A stretch of DNA of 64,000 bases from Halothiobacillus sp045689735 (GTDB lineage: Bacteria > Pseudomonadota > Gammaproteobacteria > Halothiobacillales > Halothiobacillaceae). Location: contig NZ_CP142685.1 in NCBI RefSeq assembly GCF_045689735.1, positions 62,001 through 126,000 of the forward strand, in the 5' to 3' direction. The notes below the pieces were generated by a model, which did no database searches, had not been told where the DNA came from, and saw only the letters and a list, made by a program, of their open reading frames with translations. Both the position numbers and the translations under genes were made by a program. Positions 1 to 8,780 of the stretch are shown here, piece by piece (position 1 is the first letter of the stretch; every line of letters starts with the position of its first letter).

Positions 1-7
1 GAATAAC

Positions 8-2185
8 TTGCCCGAGACAGAAACCGCGCCGGCGCCCTTGGTGCTGTTGCCGGAAGCGGCGGCGGCGGAAGTCTATTTCGCGCCTTTGGCGCTGGCGTTA
101 TCGTCCTACATTTCCCCCCAAGGCATTGCGCTGGTGCGCGATGCCTTTGTTTTTGGTGCCAATGCCCATCTGGGGCAATCGCGCCAGAGTGGCGAGCCAT
201 ATATTAGCCATCCGCTGGCCGTGGCCGAGATCCTGGCCGGGTTGCACATGGACGAGGCCACCCTGGTCGCGGCGATTTTGCACGATGTGATCGAGGATAC
301 CGCCGTCGCCCGCGAGGAAATCGTGCTGCGCTTCGGTGAAGAAGTCGCGCGATTGGTCGATGGCGTGTCGAAGCTGACGCAGATCCGCTTCAAATCCAAG
401 GCCGAAGCCCAGGCGGCGAACTTTCGCAAAATGATGATGGCGATGGTCGAAGATGTCCGCGTCATCCTCATCAAGCTTGCAGATCGCCTGCACAACATGC
501 GCACATTGGGCGTGATGCGCCCCGACAAACGCCGTCGCATCGCCCGCGAAACGCTCGACATCTATACCCCGATTGCCAGCCGCCTCGGGCTTAATTCGCT
601 GCGACATGAACTGGAAGACATGGGCTTCGCCGCGCTCTACCCGACCCGCTACCGGGTGTTGACGGAAGCCGTGCGCAAGGCGCGGGGCAATCGGCGCGAG
701 GTGGTGGCGGGCATTGAAGATCGCTTCATGCAGCGGTTTGCCGAAGAGGGGCTGCGGGTCATGATCGATGCGCGCGAAAAACGCCCCTACTCGATTTATC
801 GGAAAATGCAGCAAAAACAGTTGAGCTTCAAGGAAGTGTTCGATGTGTTTGCGGTGCGTGTCGTGGTGCAGACGGTGGATGAGTGCTACCGCGCGCTGGG
901 TATCGTGCATAACCTGTATAAGCCCTTGCCGGGCCGGTTCAAGGATTACATCGCCATTCCCAAGGCGAACGGTTATCAGTCCCTGCATACCATTCTGTTC
1001 GGCCCGCATGGGATTCCGCTCGAAGTGCAATTACGCACCCATGAAATGCACCAATTCGCCGAAAGCGGCATTGCGGCGCATTGGCTGTACAAATCCAGTC
1101 ACGATCAGGGCACGGTCACCCAGGCGCGCGCGCGGGAATGGCTGCGTGATTTGCTGGAAATTCAGCAAAAAGCCGGGAATCCGCAAGAGTTCCTCGAATC
1201 CGTCAAGGTCGATCTGTTCCCCGATGAGGTGTATGTCTTCACCCCGATGGGCGAAATCATCGAGCTGCCGCGTCGGGCGACGGTGGTGGATTTCGCCTAT
1301 GCGATCCATACCGATGTGGGGAACCACAGTGTCGCCTGCAAGATCGACCGCCGTTTCGCGCCCTTATCCACCATTCTGGAAAACGGGCAGACCATCGAAA
1401 TCATCACCGCGAGCGGGGCGGAGCCCAATCCCAACTGGCTGTCGTTTGTCGTCACCGCGAAGGCGCGGGCGAATATCCGGAGCTTTCTGAAGAATTTGCA
1501 GGAGGCGGAGGCGATCAAGCTGGGGCATCGGCTGCTCAGCAAGGCGCTGGAAGGGGAGTCGAGCAGCATCGAGACGCTGCCCCCGGAGCGCCTGCAACGC
1601 CTGCTGGCCGAGTATCACCACGATTCCCTGTCCGAGTTACTGCGGGAGATCGGGCTCGGCAACCGCATGGCGCCGTTGGTGGCGCGCTTGCTGGTGGCGG
1701 ATACGCCGAGCCAGGGCGCGGACGACCGTGGGGTGGCATCGACGGTTGCCCCCATCATCATCAGTGGCACAGAAGGCCTGGTGGTGGATTTTGCGAAGTG
1801 TTGCCACCCGATCCCCGGTGATAGCGTCACCGGATTTTTAAGCACCGGGCGGGGCATCGTGGTGCATCGCCGCGATTGCAGTAATGCCGCCGATGCGGGC
1901 GTGCATCCCGAGCGTTGGCTGGCGGTCACCTGGGCGGCGGTGCCCTCCGGGGAATATCAGGCGCTGATCGCGGTGCATGCCAAAAATGTGCGGGGCGGCT
2001 TGGCGCGCATTGCCGCTTCCGTGGCGGAAACGGGCGCAGATATCGACGATGTGCGGTTTGATGATCGGGATGTGAATCTCACCATCATTACGATTGCCCT
2101 GCGGGTGAAGGACCGGGTTCATCTCGCCCGGGTCATGCGGCGGATCAAGCAGATTCCGGATGTCGTCAAGGTGGTGCGCCCGTAA
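8..2185 (+). CDS. spoT: Bifunctional (p)ppGpp synthetase/hydrolase, SpoT type
   Basis: Makes and degrades the stringent-response alarmone (p)ppGpp in the cytoplasm. The order is N-terminal HD hydrolase (SGEPYISHPLAVAEIL and ILHDVIEDT), synthetase (RFKDYIAIPKANGYQSLHT), TGS (DEVYVFTPMGEIIELP), a zinc-finger/CC-type segment (AKCCHPIPGD) and a C-terminal ACT domain. The RFKD signature in the synthetase is the RxKD form typical of bifunctional Rel/SpoT rather than synthetase-only RelA, and the intact HD box argues for working hydrolase. At 725 residues it is slightly longer than E. coli SpoT (about 700). The start used is TTG at 8, but the frame stays open to the left edge, so a few N-terminal residues may lie outside the window. 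ridA follows, as is common for spoT. Confidence 0.95.
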   Translation: MPETETAPAPLVLLPEAAAAEVYFAPLALALSSYISPQGIALVRDAFVFGANAHLGQSRQSGEPYISHPLAVAEILAGLHMDEATLVAAILHDVIEDTAVAREEIVLRFGEEVARLVDGVSKLTQIRFKSKAEAQAANFRKMMMAMVEDVRVILIKLADRLHNMRTLGVMRPDKRRRIARETLDIYTPIASRLGLNSLRHELEDMGFAALYPTRYRVLTEAVRKARGNRREVVAGIEDRFMQRFAEEGLRVMIDAREKRPYSIYRKMQQKQLSFKEVFDVFAVRVVVQTVDECYRALGIVHNLYKPLPGRFKDYIAIPKANGYQSLHTILFGPHGIPLEVQLRTHEMHQFAESGIAAHWLYKSSHDQGTVTQARAREWLRDLLEIQQKAGNPQEFLESVKVDLFPDEVYVFTPMGEIIELPRRATVVDFAYAIHTDVGNHSVACKIDRRFAPLSTILENGQTIEIITASGAEPNPNWLSFVVTAKARANIRSFLKNLQEAEAIKLGHRLLSKALEGESSSIETLPPERLQRLLAEYHHDSLSELLREIGLGNRMAPLVARLLVADTPSQGADDRGVASTVAPIIISGTEGLVVDFAKCCHPIPGDSVTGFLSTGRGIVVHRRDCSNAADAGVHPERWLAVTWAAVPSGEYQALIAVHAKNVRGGLARIAASVAETGADIDDVRFDDRDVNLTIITIALRVKDRVHLARVMRRIKQIPDVVKVVRP

Positions 2186-2255
2186 TTTTTTGGGTGCATT
2201 CGTGAGACTAAGTCATTGCTTTTATTATTTATCGTTCAAAGGGCAGGATGAAGCC

Positions 2256-2642
2256 ATGAGTAAAACCATCATTCAAACCGATCGCGCCCCGCAGGCCATC
2301 GGGACTTATTCCCAGGCGGTGCGTTGCGGCCAGACCGTGTATCTCTCGGGGCAAATCGCGCTCGATCCGCAGAAGATGACGATGGTCGATGAGACGATCG
2401 AGGCCGAGATTCGGCAGGTGCTGCAGAATCTATCGGCCGTGTGCGCGGCAGCGGGCGGCTCACTGGCCGATGTCGTCAAATTGCAGGTCTATCTGACAGA
2501 TTTGAGCCATTTTTCGACGGTCAATGCCGTGATGACGGAGTTCTTGCAGGCGCCCTATCCGGCGCGCGCCGCCATCGGCGTTGCTGCCTTGCCGCGGGGC
2601 GCGCGGGTCGAGATGGATGGCGTGATGGTCTTGGCCGATTGA
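2256..2642 (+). CDS. ridA: RidA family enamine/imine deaminase
   Basis: Hydrolyses reactive 2-aminoacrylate and related enamines/imines released by PLP enzymes such as threonine dehydratase. The 128-residue product has the usual YjgF/RidA length, with GTYSQAVRCGQTVYLSGQI near the N-terminus and the family signature GARVEMDGVMVL near the end, whose Arg binds the substrate carboxylate. The frame is open further upstream, but ATG 2256 is preferred: it has an AGGA ribosome-binding site about 7 nt ahead and gives exactly the family N-terminus. It lies 70 bp after spoT on the same strand and converges on the DUF481 gene. Confidence 0.93.
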   Translation: MSKTIIQTDRAPQAIGTYSQAVRCGQTVYLSGQIALDPQKMTMVDETIEAEIRQVLQNLSAVCAAAGGSLADVVKLQVYLTDLSHFSTVNAVMTEFLQAPYPARAAIGVAALPRGARVEMDGVMVLAD

Positions 2643-2737
2643 TCGGCTGCCGAAAGCGGCTTGTCCGCCCGGTTCAAAGTGACCCGTCGCGGCGCGCAAG
2701 GCGGGGGTGGCTCCCGCGCGATGCGATTCCGCGTCGT

Positions 2738-3532
2738 TCACTTGAAGTGATATTGCAGGCTGAATGCCGTGAGCGTGTCGGTCGGTTTTTTATCGGCAAG
2801 TGTCGCGCTGTTGTGCAGGATGGTGTACGACAGTTTGAGGCCGATATGATCCGTCAATGAGGTAGACAGCCCCGTTTCCGATTCGAGTTCGGTGTTGCTG
2901 GCGCCGGCCAGCGTGGTGACCTGTTGGGTGAATTTGGCCTGCGGCGTGAGTGGCACGCTCAGGTGTCCGGCGACCCGGCCAATCACTTCGGTTTGTCGCG
3001 CGCCGCTGGTTTGCTGGCTTTGTCGTACCCCGGGGCCGGCTTCCAGGGTCAGACGGCTGCCTTGCGTATTGCGGAAGACATGCCCCAACCCCGCGCTGAG
3101 GCTGGCCTGGTAGGCGTAGCCGGCGAAGGGATCATGGCTGGCACGCGCCACGCCAAAGCTGTATTGCTCGTCACCGAGGGCGTGTGTCGTTTCCCACTCG
3201 GCCATGCTGTGGTTGGCCGTGGTGATGCCGTTCTGGCTGGCTTGCTGGCTCTCCAGCCGAAGGTGCTGTGCCCAGGTGCCGTTCTGGTGCGCCAATTGGA
3301 TTTTGGCGTTGAGATTTGCGTTGTTGGCATTGCCGGAGCTGCGGTTGCCGCCCAGCTCGGCCTCGCCACTCCAGGCCGCTTCGGCTTGCGCTGCGGCGGC
3401 GGGGTCGGGTTGGTGCAGGCCGACGAGTTCGGGATCGGGCGAGAGCGCCAGAGCCAGAGGGCTGCCGAGGCATAAGGCGGATGCCAAAATCATCTGGCGG
3501 GCGCGGGAGACGGCGGTCTGGCGTGCGGACAT
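2738..3532 (-). CDS. DUF481 (YdiY-like) outer-membrane protein
   Basis: A 264-residue exported protein with a Sec signal peptide (hydrophobic stretch around MILASALCLGSPLALA). The mature part opens with WSGEAELGGNRSSGNANNAN, the DUF481 pattern of alternating beta strands seen in E. coli YdiY, and ends in an aromatic strand LQYHFK typical of outer-membrane barrels. The function of the family is poorly defined; some members are induced by salt or acid. It sits 6 bp downstream of the HDOD gene on the same strand and may be co-transcribed with it. Family assignment is firm, physiological role unknown. Confidence 0.8.
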   Translation of the reverse strand: MSARQTAVSRARQMILASALCLGSPLALALSPDPELVGLHQPDPAAAAQAEAAWSGEAELGGNRSSGNANNANLNAKIQLAHQNGTWAQHLRLESQQASQNGITTANHSMAEWETTHALGDEQYSFGVARASHDPFAGYAYQASLSAGLGHVFRNTQGSRLTLEAGPGVRQSQQTSGARQTEVIGRVAGHLSVPLTPQAKFTQQVTTLAGASNTELESETGLSTSLTDHIGLKLSYTILHNSATLADKKPTDTLTAFSLQYHFK

Positions 3533-3538
3533 GAGAAA

Positions 3539-4561
3539 TTACTTCGTATCCTGCGGATGGCTGACGCAGGTGTCGTGCCATTCGCTGGCATAGGGGGGCA
3601 GATCCCGGCACAAATGGAGCAGTTGTGCCGGGTCGAGGAACCCCCGCCGATTCAGCGCGCAGGCCGTAGCGAAATAGCGCGCATTCTGCCGGTAGCCGTC
3701 CAGCACCGGATCCGGATTGCGAATCAGGTCGATTGCACGGGGCGAGAGCGCCCAGGCTTCGGCGATGCGCGCGCTATAGGCGGGCACGAGTCGGCGCACG
3801 GCATCAAGATAGGCCGGTGTGAGCGCAGAACCCGTCAGGGGCTGCTGACGCACCAGCGCAATCAGGCCGGTATGTTCGATCAGCACGGACAGATACAGAT
3901 CGAACGCCTCGCCGCCTTCCGGGGCATCGGCGGGTGCCGCTTTCGATTTCAGTCCCATCCGCAGGGCATTGGCTGCCCGCAGGCTGATCGGCCAGATGTC
4001 ATGAATCAGCAGGGGGTGCACGCCAGCGACCAGGTTGAGCTTGCCGATCGGGCTGAACATGGCGGCGGAAACCACCTCGCGCATCCCCGCGAATCCGAGC
4101 AGCAGCACCGCCTGTTCGAGCGAGGTGATGTCTTCGCGGCGTACCCGCATTGCCGGGCTGTTGATCAGCCGGAGCACCTGCGCGGCGATGATCGGGTCGG
4201 ATTCGATCAGCTCAGTCAGGTGGCGAATCGGGGTATCGGTGTCGTTGAGCGCGGTCATCAGCCGGGGCAGCACGGCCGGTAATCTCGGCACCAGCTGGGT
4301 GAGCTGGGTCGGGGTGCGCTTGAGATCTTCCTGGCGTGCCGCCAGCCAGTCGGCTTCGGCGGGGCGCAATGTGCTGCCCGGATCCAGCGGGTAGGCGCGG
4401 GCACCAAACAGGTGGAGATAAAACAAGCGGGCGATGAGTTCTCGATCCGGGTAGGCGGATTCGCTCTTGAGTTCGGTGGTTGGCCGGGGGCGACGCGCCG
4501 GGGCGGGCGCGGGGTTCGACGGCGCGGATTTCTGGCCGAATAACCAGGAAAAGATGCCCAT
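3539..4561 (-). CDS. HDOD domain protein
   Basis: A cytoplasmic signalling protein carrying an HDOD domain, a non-catalytic relative of HD phosphohydrolases. After a Pro-rich N-terminal linker (PSNPAPAPARRPRPTTE), the HDOD core is visible as LVPRLPAVLPRLMTALND, LIESDPIIAAQVLRLINSPA and ITSLEQAVLLLGFAGMREVV. HDOD proteins often act with c-di-GMP or two-component systems, and a GGDEF-EAL gene lies two genes upstream. The open frame extends to 4681, but ATG 4561 (MGIFSWLFGQ) is chosen because the longer form would overlap nearly all of the bolA 3' end; with this start the gap to the bolA stop is 10 bp. Product 340 residues. Confidence 0.82.
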   Translation of the reverse strand: MGIFSWLFGQKSAPSNPAPAPARRPRPTTELKSESAYPDRELIARLFYLHLFGARAYPLDPGSTLRPAEADWLAARQEDLKRTPTQLTQLVPRLPAVLPRLMTALNDTDTPIRHLTELIESDPIIAAQVLRLINSPAMRVRREDITSLEQAVLLLGFAGMREVVSAAMFSPIGKLNLVAGVHPLLIHDIWPISLRAANALRMGLKSKAAPADAPEGGEAFDLYLSVLIEHTGLIALVRQQPLTGSALTPAYLDAVRRLVPAYSARIAEAWALSPRAIDLIRNPDPVLDGYRQNARYFATACALNRRGFLDPAQLLHLCRDLPPYASEWHDTCVSHPQDTK

Positions 4562-4571
4562 ATCCCACTCG

Positions 4572-4895
4572 TTAGGCGTGTGCCCCGGCGCAGACCGGCG
4601 AGGCGGGGGCATCTTGGCCACGCGCCTGCCATTCGTCGGGGGAATAGGCATGCAAAGCCAGGGCATGAAGCCCTTGATCACGCTCCGCGCTGAGCACCGC
4701 GTTGATCATGCGGTGCCGGGCCAGCAGCGGTTGACCGGCAAACGATGAGCTGACGATGACCACCCGATAATGCGACTCTTGGCGCTGGCCCGCGTGCTGG
4801 TGGGATTCGTTGTCCACCGACAGATGCACCGGCGCGAAGTGGGCGGTCAAGGCGTGCTGGATACGGTCTCTCCGGGAGAGGGTGGGGGTGTTCAT
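4572..4895 (-). CDS. BolA family protein
   Basis: A 107-residue BolA/IbaG-type protein, a class II KH-like fold that binds [2Fe-2S] clusters together with monothiol glutaredoxins and can act as a transcription regulator. Recognisable parts are the N-terminal helix RDRIQHALTAHFAPVHLSV, the conserved NESHQHAG turn with clustered His, SHYRVVIVSSSFAGQPLLARHRMINAV, and the C-terminal HALALHAYSPDEW. The His-containing loop is the usual metal/cluster ligand region. The ribosome-binding site at ATG 4895 is weak. The gene lies between the HDOD gene and the GGDEF-EAL gene on the same strand. Confidence 0.9.
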   Translation of the reverse strand: MNTPTLSRRDRIQHALTAHFAPVHLSVDNESHQHAGQRQESHYRVVIVSSSFAGQPLLARHRMINAVLSAERDQGLHALALHAYSPDEWQARGQDAPASPVCAGAHA

Positions 4896-4931
4896 GGCGG
4901 ACCCGTTGTGTCAATCAAATGGTTCTATGAA

Positions 4932-6644
4932 TCATATCAAGCCGACGCCCAACAGAGGGGCAATTTCTGTGGCCGGGCTCGGTCGCCCGACCAGATAGCC
5001 TTGAAAGGAATCGCAGCCGAGCGCATCCAGCAAGTCGCGCTCGGCCTTGGTTTCCACGCCTTCGGCCACGACCTCCAGTCCCAAGGCATGGCCCATGGCG
5101 ATGATGGCCTTGACGATTTCGAGGTCGCTGGGGTCAGAGAGAATGTCCTGCACAAAGCTTTTGTCGATTTTGAGCCGGTTGAACGAAAACTTGGTGAGAT
5201 AGCTCAGGGAAGAATATCCGGTGCCAAAATCATCGAGCGCGAGCTGCACGCCGAGCGCGCGCAAGGCATTGAGGGTTTGCCCGGCCTTGATGGGGTCGGC
5301 CACCAGTGCCGATTCGGTGAGTTCGAGTTCCAGACAGGCCGGGTTGATGTTTGACAGCGCGAGTGCGGTGCGCACCCGGTCGAGAAAACAGGGGGCGTGC
5401 AACTGGATGCTGGAAACATTCACCGCGACCGTGACCGGCTCCCGAACCTGGGTTTGCCAGCGCGCGAGCTGGCTGCAGGCTTCCGCCAGGATCCAGCCGC
5501 CCAGTTCGATGATGGCGCCGGATTCTTCGAGCAACGGGACGAACTGATCGGGGCGGGCGACCAGATCCGGGGTGGGCGGCGTCCAGCGAAGCAGGGCCTC
5601 GACGCCGGTAATCGCCAGGCTGCGCGCGTTCTGCTGCACCTGATAGACCAGGTGAAAGCGATTTTCCGTCAAACCCTGGCGCAGGGCGGTGAGCAGTTTG
5701 GCGCGCCAGTTTTGATGCTCGGCCAGCGTGGGCGAGAAAATCGCGTGGCCATTGCGTCCCTGCGCCTTGGCGGCGTACATGGCCGAATCGGCCTGATGGA
5801 GCAGTTCGCCAATGGTGTGTCCGTGATCGGGCCACAGCACGATGCCGGTACTGGCGCTGGTGAACAGGGTGATCTGGCCGAAGGTGAATGGGCGCCCGGC
5901 CAGTTCTTGCACGCGGCGGCCGAGATAGTCGAGCTCGGCGGGATCGTCGCCCCCGGGGACGAGAATGGCGAACTCATCGCCCCCCAGCCGACCCAGAAGC
6001 ATGCGTTCCATGCCACATTCGTGGGTCAGGCGGCGCGCCATCTCCTGCAGCAATTGATCGCCGCGCTCGTGGCCGTAACTGTCATTGATGGCGCGGAAAT
6101 GGTCGAGATCAAACAGCAGGAGTACGAGCTGCCGGCCGCTGTGCGGATCGAGTTCATCCAGCCATTGCTGGGCGCGAATCTGGAAAAAGCGCCGGTTGAG
6201 CAGGCCGGTCAGCTCATCCTGGCTGACGGTGTGTTCGTAGCGTTCCTGGGCTTGATGCTGTGCGGTGACATCGCGGCCGATCACCAGCAGATGACTGGGC
6301 TGCCCCTGCGCATCGAAAACGGGGTGCTTGATGATGTCGAAATGGACGAATCCCCCTTGACCGTCGGGAATGGATTCGGTGCGGCGCACCGGCTGCAAGG
6401 CGGCCCAGGTGGCTTCGTCGGTCTTCTGGCAGGAAGTGAGCACAGCGCGCATGATCGGCGGGCTGAGCGCGGCGAGTTCGAAATTGGTTTTGCCGATCCA
6501 GTCCAGCTGATCGAGCCCGATGAGTTCGCGCGCCGCCCGATTGGCCAGCAGCCAATGACTGCCTGCGTCTTTGGCAATGACAAAATCCGTCATCGCGTCG
6601 AGCAGCAGGGCAGAGAGTTCGGGCGGAATCGGCGGGGTGCTCAT
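4932..6644 (-). CDS. PAS-GGDEF-EAL c-di-GMP signalling protein
   Basis: A soluble protein of about 570 residues with an N-terminal PAS sensor (roughly 10-130), a GGDEF domain (GRLGGDEFAIL near 223) and an EAL domain (GVEALLRW near 348). Both catalytic signatures are intact: GGDEF for cyclase, and EAL with DDFGTGYSSL, KIDKSFV and EGVET for phosphodiesterase. No RxxD inhibitory site is seen ahead of GGDEF (the residues are MERM), so product inhibition at the usual site is unlikely. No membrane segment. The frame opens at 6689, but ATG 6644 (MSTPPIPPELS) gives a more natural N-terminus; the ribosome-binding site is weak for both. Net activity cannot be told from sequence. Confidence 0.9.
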   Translation of the reverse strand: MSTPPIPPELSALLLDAMTDFVIAKDAGSHWLLANRAARELIGLDQLDWIGKTNFELAALSPPIMRAVLTSCQKTDEATWAALQPVRRTESIPDGQGGFVHFDIIKHPVFDAQGQPSHLLVIGRDVTAQHQAQERYEHTVSQDELTGLLNRRFFQIRAQQWLDELDPHSGRQLVLLLFDLDHFRAINDSYGHERGDQLLQEMARRLTHECGMERMLLGRLGGDEFAILVPGGDDPAELDYLGRRVQELAGRPFTFGQITLFTSASTGIVLWPDHGHTIGELLHQADSAMYAAKAQGRNGHAIFSPTLAEHQNWRAKLLTALRQGLTENRFHLVYQVQQNARSLAITGVEALLRWTPPTPDLVARPDQFVPLLEESGAIIELGGWILAEACSQLARWQTQVREPVTVAVNVSSIQLHAPCFLDRVRTALALSNINPACLELELTESALVADPIKAGQTLNALRALGVQLALDDFGTGYSSLSYLTKFSFNRLKIDKSFVQDILSDPSDLEIVKAIIAMGHALGLEVVAEGVETKAERDLLDALGCDSFQGYLVGRPSPATEIAPLLGVGLI

Positions 6645-6766
6645 CAGAGGATCCGTGGAGGGTCTAGGCGCGCGGTGCGCGAGGGGCATCGTCCATGACG
6701 CATAACCTCAAGTGAATCGAATAAGAATGGTTTCCACTTTAGCACAGGGTCGCCGGGGGTGTGCGC

Positions 6767-8017
6767 TCAGAGGCCTTGGGCGGATGCGCCGGCGGCTTCC
6801 TCGCGGGGGGCATCGGCCAGAACGATACGCCCTTGTTCGATGCGGATGGCCACGGGGGTTAGGTGCTCGCCGGGGCAGGGGCCCTGCGTACAGGTTCCGC
6901 CTTCCAGACTGAAGCGCGCGTTGTGCACCGTGCAGCGCAACATCAGCTGGCCGTCGCGCGTCAGGGTGTACCCCCGATAGCCACGGGCGAGGGGGGAGCC
7001 ATTGTGCGGGCAGGTGTTGCGGAAGGCTTGTACGCGCCGCCCGTCGCGCACCACGATCACGCTGGGCACGCCATCGATCGGGGCGACGCCCAGCGCATCG
7101 GCGGCGCCTAAATCCTCCAGCCGGCACAGTACCCCCTCGGGCAGGTTGACCGGGTTGAGGTCATCAAAGCCAATCTGCTGGAGTTTTTTTTCTGCCAGAC
7201 GAACGCCAAAGGTCACCGCATCGGGCCAATCCTGTCCGGTCAAACGGGCATGGATCGTGCCGGCGATCAGGGTATCCCCGGCACCGACGCTATCGACCAC
7301 GGTTTCGATCGGGGTGCTGGCAATTGCTTGGGCGGGTTCATCCGGCGCCTGCACAAACGCCCCGGCCGCGCCCCAGGCGAGCACGCAGACGGCTTGCGGC
7401 GCCCAGTCGCGCGCCGCGCGCAGGGCGGCCTCCGGGGTGTGGAGCCCCCGGCCTTCTGCGAACGCGCGCCCGAGAAACAGCACATCCGCCAGGGGGAAGA
7501 GCTGCGCGAGATAGGGGCGCTCTTTTTCGACTTCCAGCGAACGAACCGCGCGGGGATGTTTGGCCTGCGCGAGTGCCATCATGGCGGCGGTATCCATGCA
7601 ATGCCGGCCTTCGAAGTGCAGCCAGTCAAAGTCCGCAAGATCAATCGCAAGAAATGCGTTGAGGTCGAATTCGGGCAGATCCCGATGGTGCACGATCGTG
7701 CGGCTGCCGGTTTTTCGATTGAGGGTGATATAGGAAGTGGGCGTATGGCCGAAGCCGTTGCGATGGCAGGCATCGAGCCGCAAGCCGCGCTGGCTGAGGG
7801 TTTCTTCGAGGATCGTGCCGCCCGCATCGGGGGCGAGTACGGCGGCCAAATGACACAGATGGCCAAACTGGGCGAGAACGCTCAGGGTGTTGGTGACATT
7901 GCCGCCCGGCGTCTGCCGGTGCGCCAGCGCCCGCTGCTCGCTGTCCTCGGCCGGGTATCCGTCGGTTTCATTGATGATGTCTAAGGTGGCGATGCCGACG
8001 CCCAAAATCTTTGCCAT
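6767..8017 (-). CDS. PfkB-family sugar kinase fused to a Rieske [2Fe-2S] domain
   Basis: A 416-residue two-domain protein in one uninterrupted frame. Residues about 1-300 are a PfkB/ribokinase-fold kinase of the ketohexokinase-like branch: N-terminal GVGIATLDIINETDGYP, PGGNVTNTLSVLAQFG, and the catalytic DSVGAGDTLIAGTIHARL with the GAGD anion hole and catalytic Asp. From about residue 305 follows a Rieske module with CPHNGSPL near 335 and CTVHNARF near 360, the Cys/His pairs that bind [2Fe-2S], then GGTCTQGPCPG. The spacing between the two pairs (23 residues) is longer than in simple Rieske ferredoxins. ATG 8017 starts at a canonical kinase N-terminus. Substrate and the purpose of the fusion are unknown. 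Confidence 0.85.
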   Translation of the reverse strand: MAKILGVGIATLDIINETDGYPAEDSEQRALAHRQTPGGNVTNTLSVLAQFGHLCHLAAVLAPDAGGTILEETLSQRGLRLDACHRNGFGHTPTSYITLNRKTGSRTIVHHRDLPEFDLNAFLAIDLADFDWLHFEGRHCMDTAAMMALAQAKHPRAVRSLEVEKERPYLAQLFPLADVLFLGRAFAEGRGLHTPEAALRAARDWAPQAVCVLAWGAAGAFVQAPDEPAQAIASTPIETVVDSVGAGDTLIAGTIHARLTGQDWPDAVTFGVRLAEKKLQQIGFDDLNPVNLPEGVLCRLEDLGAADALGVAPIDGVPSVIVVRDGRRVQAFRNTCPHNGSPLARGYRGYTLTRDGQLMLRCTVHNARFSLEGGTCTQGPCPGEHLTPVAIRIEQGRIVLADAPREEAAGASAQGL

Positions 8018-8101
8018 GCCCCAGTTCCGGGAAATTGAAACAGGGCAGATTATGCCGCAGAGCGCGAAGTAAAAAGCGGCGATTCGGGATGGCGGCTGGC
8101 T

Positions 8102-8632
8102 TCAGGCGCGTTCGGGCACCGCGCGTACCGTCCATTCATGGGCGGTGGCGTGCAGAATCAGGCAGCTTGCGCCGCCATGCGCCCGAATCCGGCCGGCCGC
8201 GCCGGGGTTGAGAACCCAGATGGGCGCGGTTTGATCGATCACCCGCCAATGGGTATGGCCATACACGATCGCCCGGGCGTCCGGGTGTTTCAGGCGCAGC
8301 TTTTGGTGGCGTTGATGCGCGGGATGAACCCGGTGGCCATGTTCGACGACCAGCATCCCGCCGGGCAGCGCCAGACTGAGCGTTTCAGGCAGTGCATCGA
8401 GCAGGTGTTGTGTGCCCGCAGGCCATTGTTCCGGCGTGTCGTTATTGCCGCGCACGGCCAGCACATGGCCGCTTTGCGGGGCAATCTGCCGCAGCACATC
8501 GGAGCCGAGAATATCGCCCGCATGCACGACCACATCGCAGCCTTCCAAGGCGTGCAAAATATGGCGTTCGATACTGCCATGCGTATCGGAGATGATGCCA
8601 ATGCAGACTGCGGCGCGGGCTGCCAGATCCAC
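8102..8632 (-). CDS. YfcE-like metallophosphoesterase
   Basis: A calcineurin-like phosphoesterase of about 175 residues, the small single-domain YfcE/MJ0936 type that uses a two-metal centre on phosphodiesters. All metal motifs are visible in order: ISDTHG, VVHAGDIL, VRGNNDTPE, VVEHGHRVHP and VYGHTHW. GTG 8632 is chosen over the TTG at 8659 because an AGGAGG lies 4 nt ahead of it and because the protein then starts just before the first strand (VCIGIISDTHG), as in the family. Natural substrate unknown. Same strand as the HAD gene upstream. Confidence 0.87.
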   Translation of the reverse strand: MDLAARAAVCIGIISDTHGSIERHILHALEGCDVVVHAGDILGSDVLRQIAPQSGHVLAVRGNNDTPEQWPAGTQHLLDALPETLSLALPGGMLVVEHGHRVHPAHQRHQKLRLKHPDARAIVYGHTHWRVIDQTAPIWVLNPGAAGRIRAHGGASCLILHATAHEWTVRAVPERA

Positions 8633-8724
8633 ATATCCTCCTGAATCGTGGTGGGGCAAAGGAAGTCGATCATAAAGGGGTTCGACGGGAATATCGACCC
8701 GGCGGGCGTCAGGGGGTTCCTGGG

Positions 8725-8780
8725 ACGGCGTCGAACCGAGTTGGAAATGGGCAGGAAAGCCCTTTTCAACGGCCTGCTAA
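8725..8780 (-). repeat. Dispersed hairpin repeat, copy 1
   Basis: Read on the minus strand, this segment begins TTAGCAGGCCGTTG (8780-8767), whose TAG is the stop codon of the HAD gene, and continues with AAAAGGGCTTTCCTGCCC. Positions 8770-8725 align by hand with the plus-strand segment 61773-61819, about 40 of 46 aligned bases identical with one gap. The 14-mer also recurs exactly at 61995-61982. The copy here has a degraded stem (AAAAGGGC / GCCCATTT) and lies between the HAD and metallophosphoesterase genes. It looks like a REP- or MITE-like element. Confidence 0.7.

Noticed and set aside
98..1030. 310-codon open frame antisense to spoT
   Set aside because: It mirrors the high-GC codon pattern of spoT, whose motifs are unambiguous; the antisense product has no recognisable fold.
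5397..6698. 433-codon open frame antisense to the GGDEF-EAL gene
   Set aside because: Shadow of a gene with complete PAS, GGDEF and EAL motifs; no ribosome-binding site.
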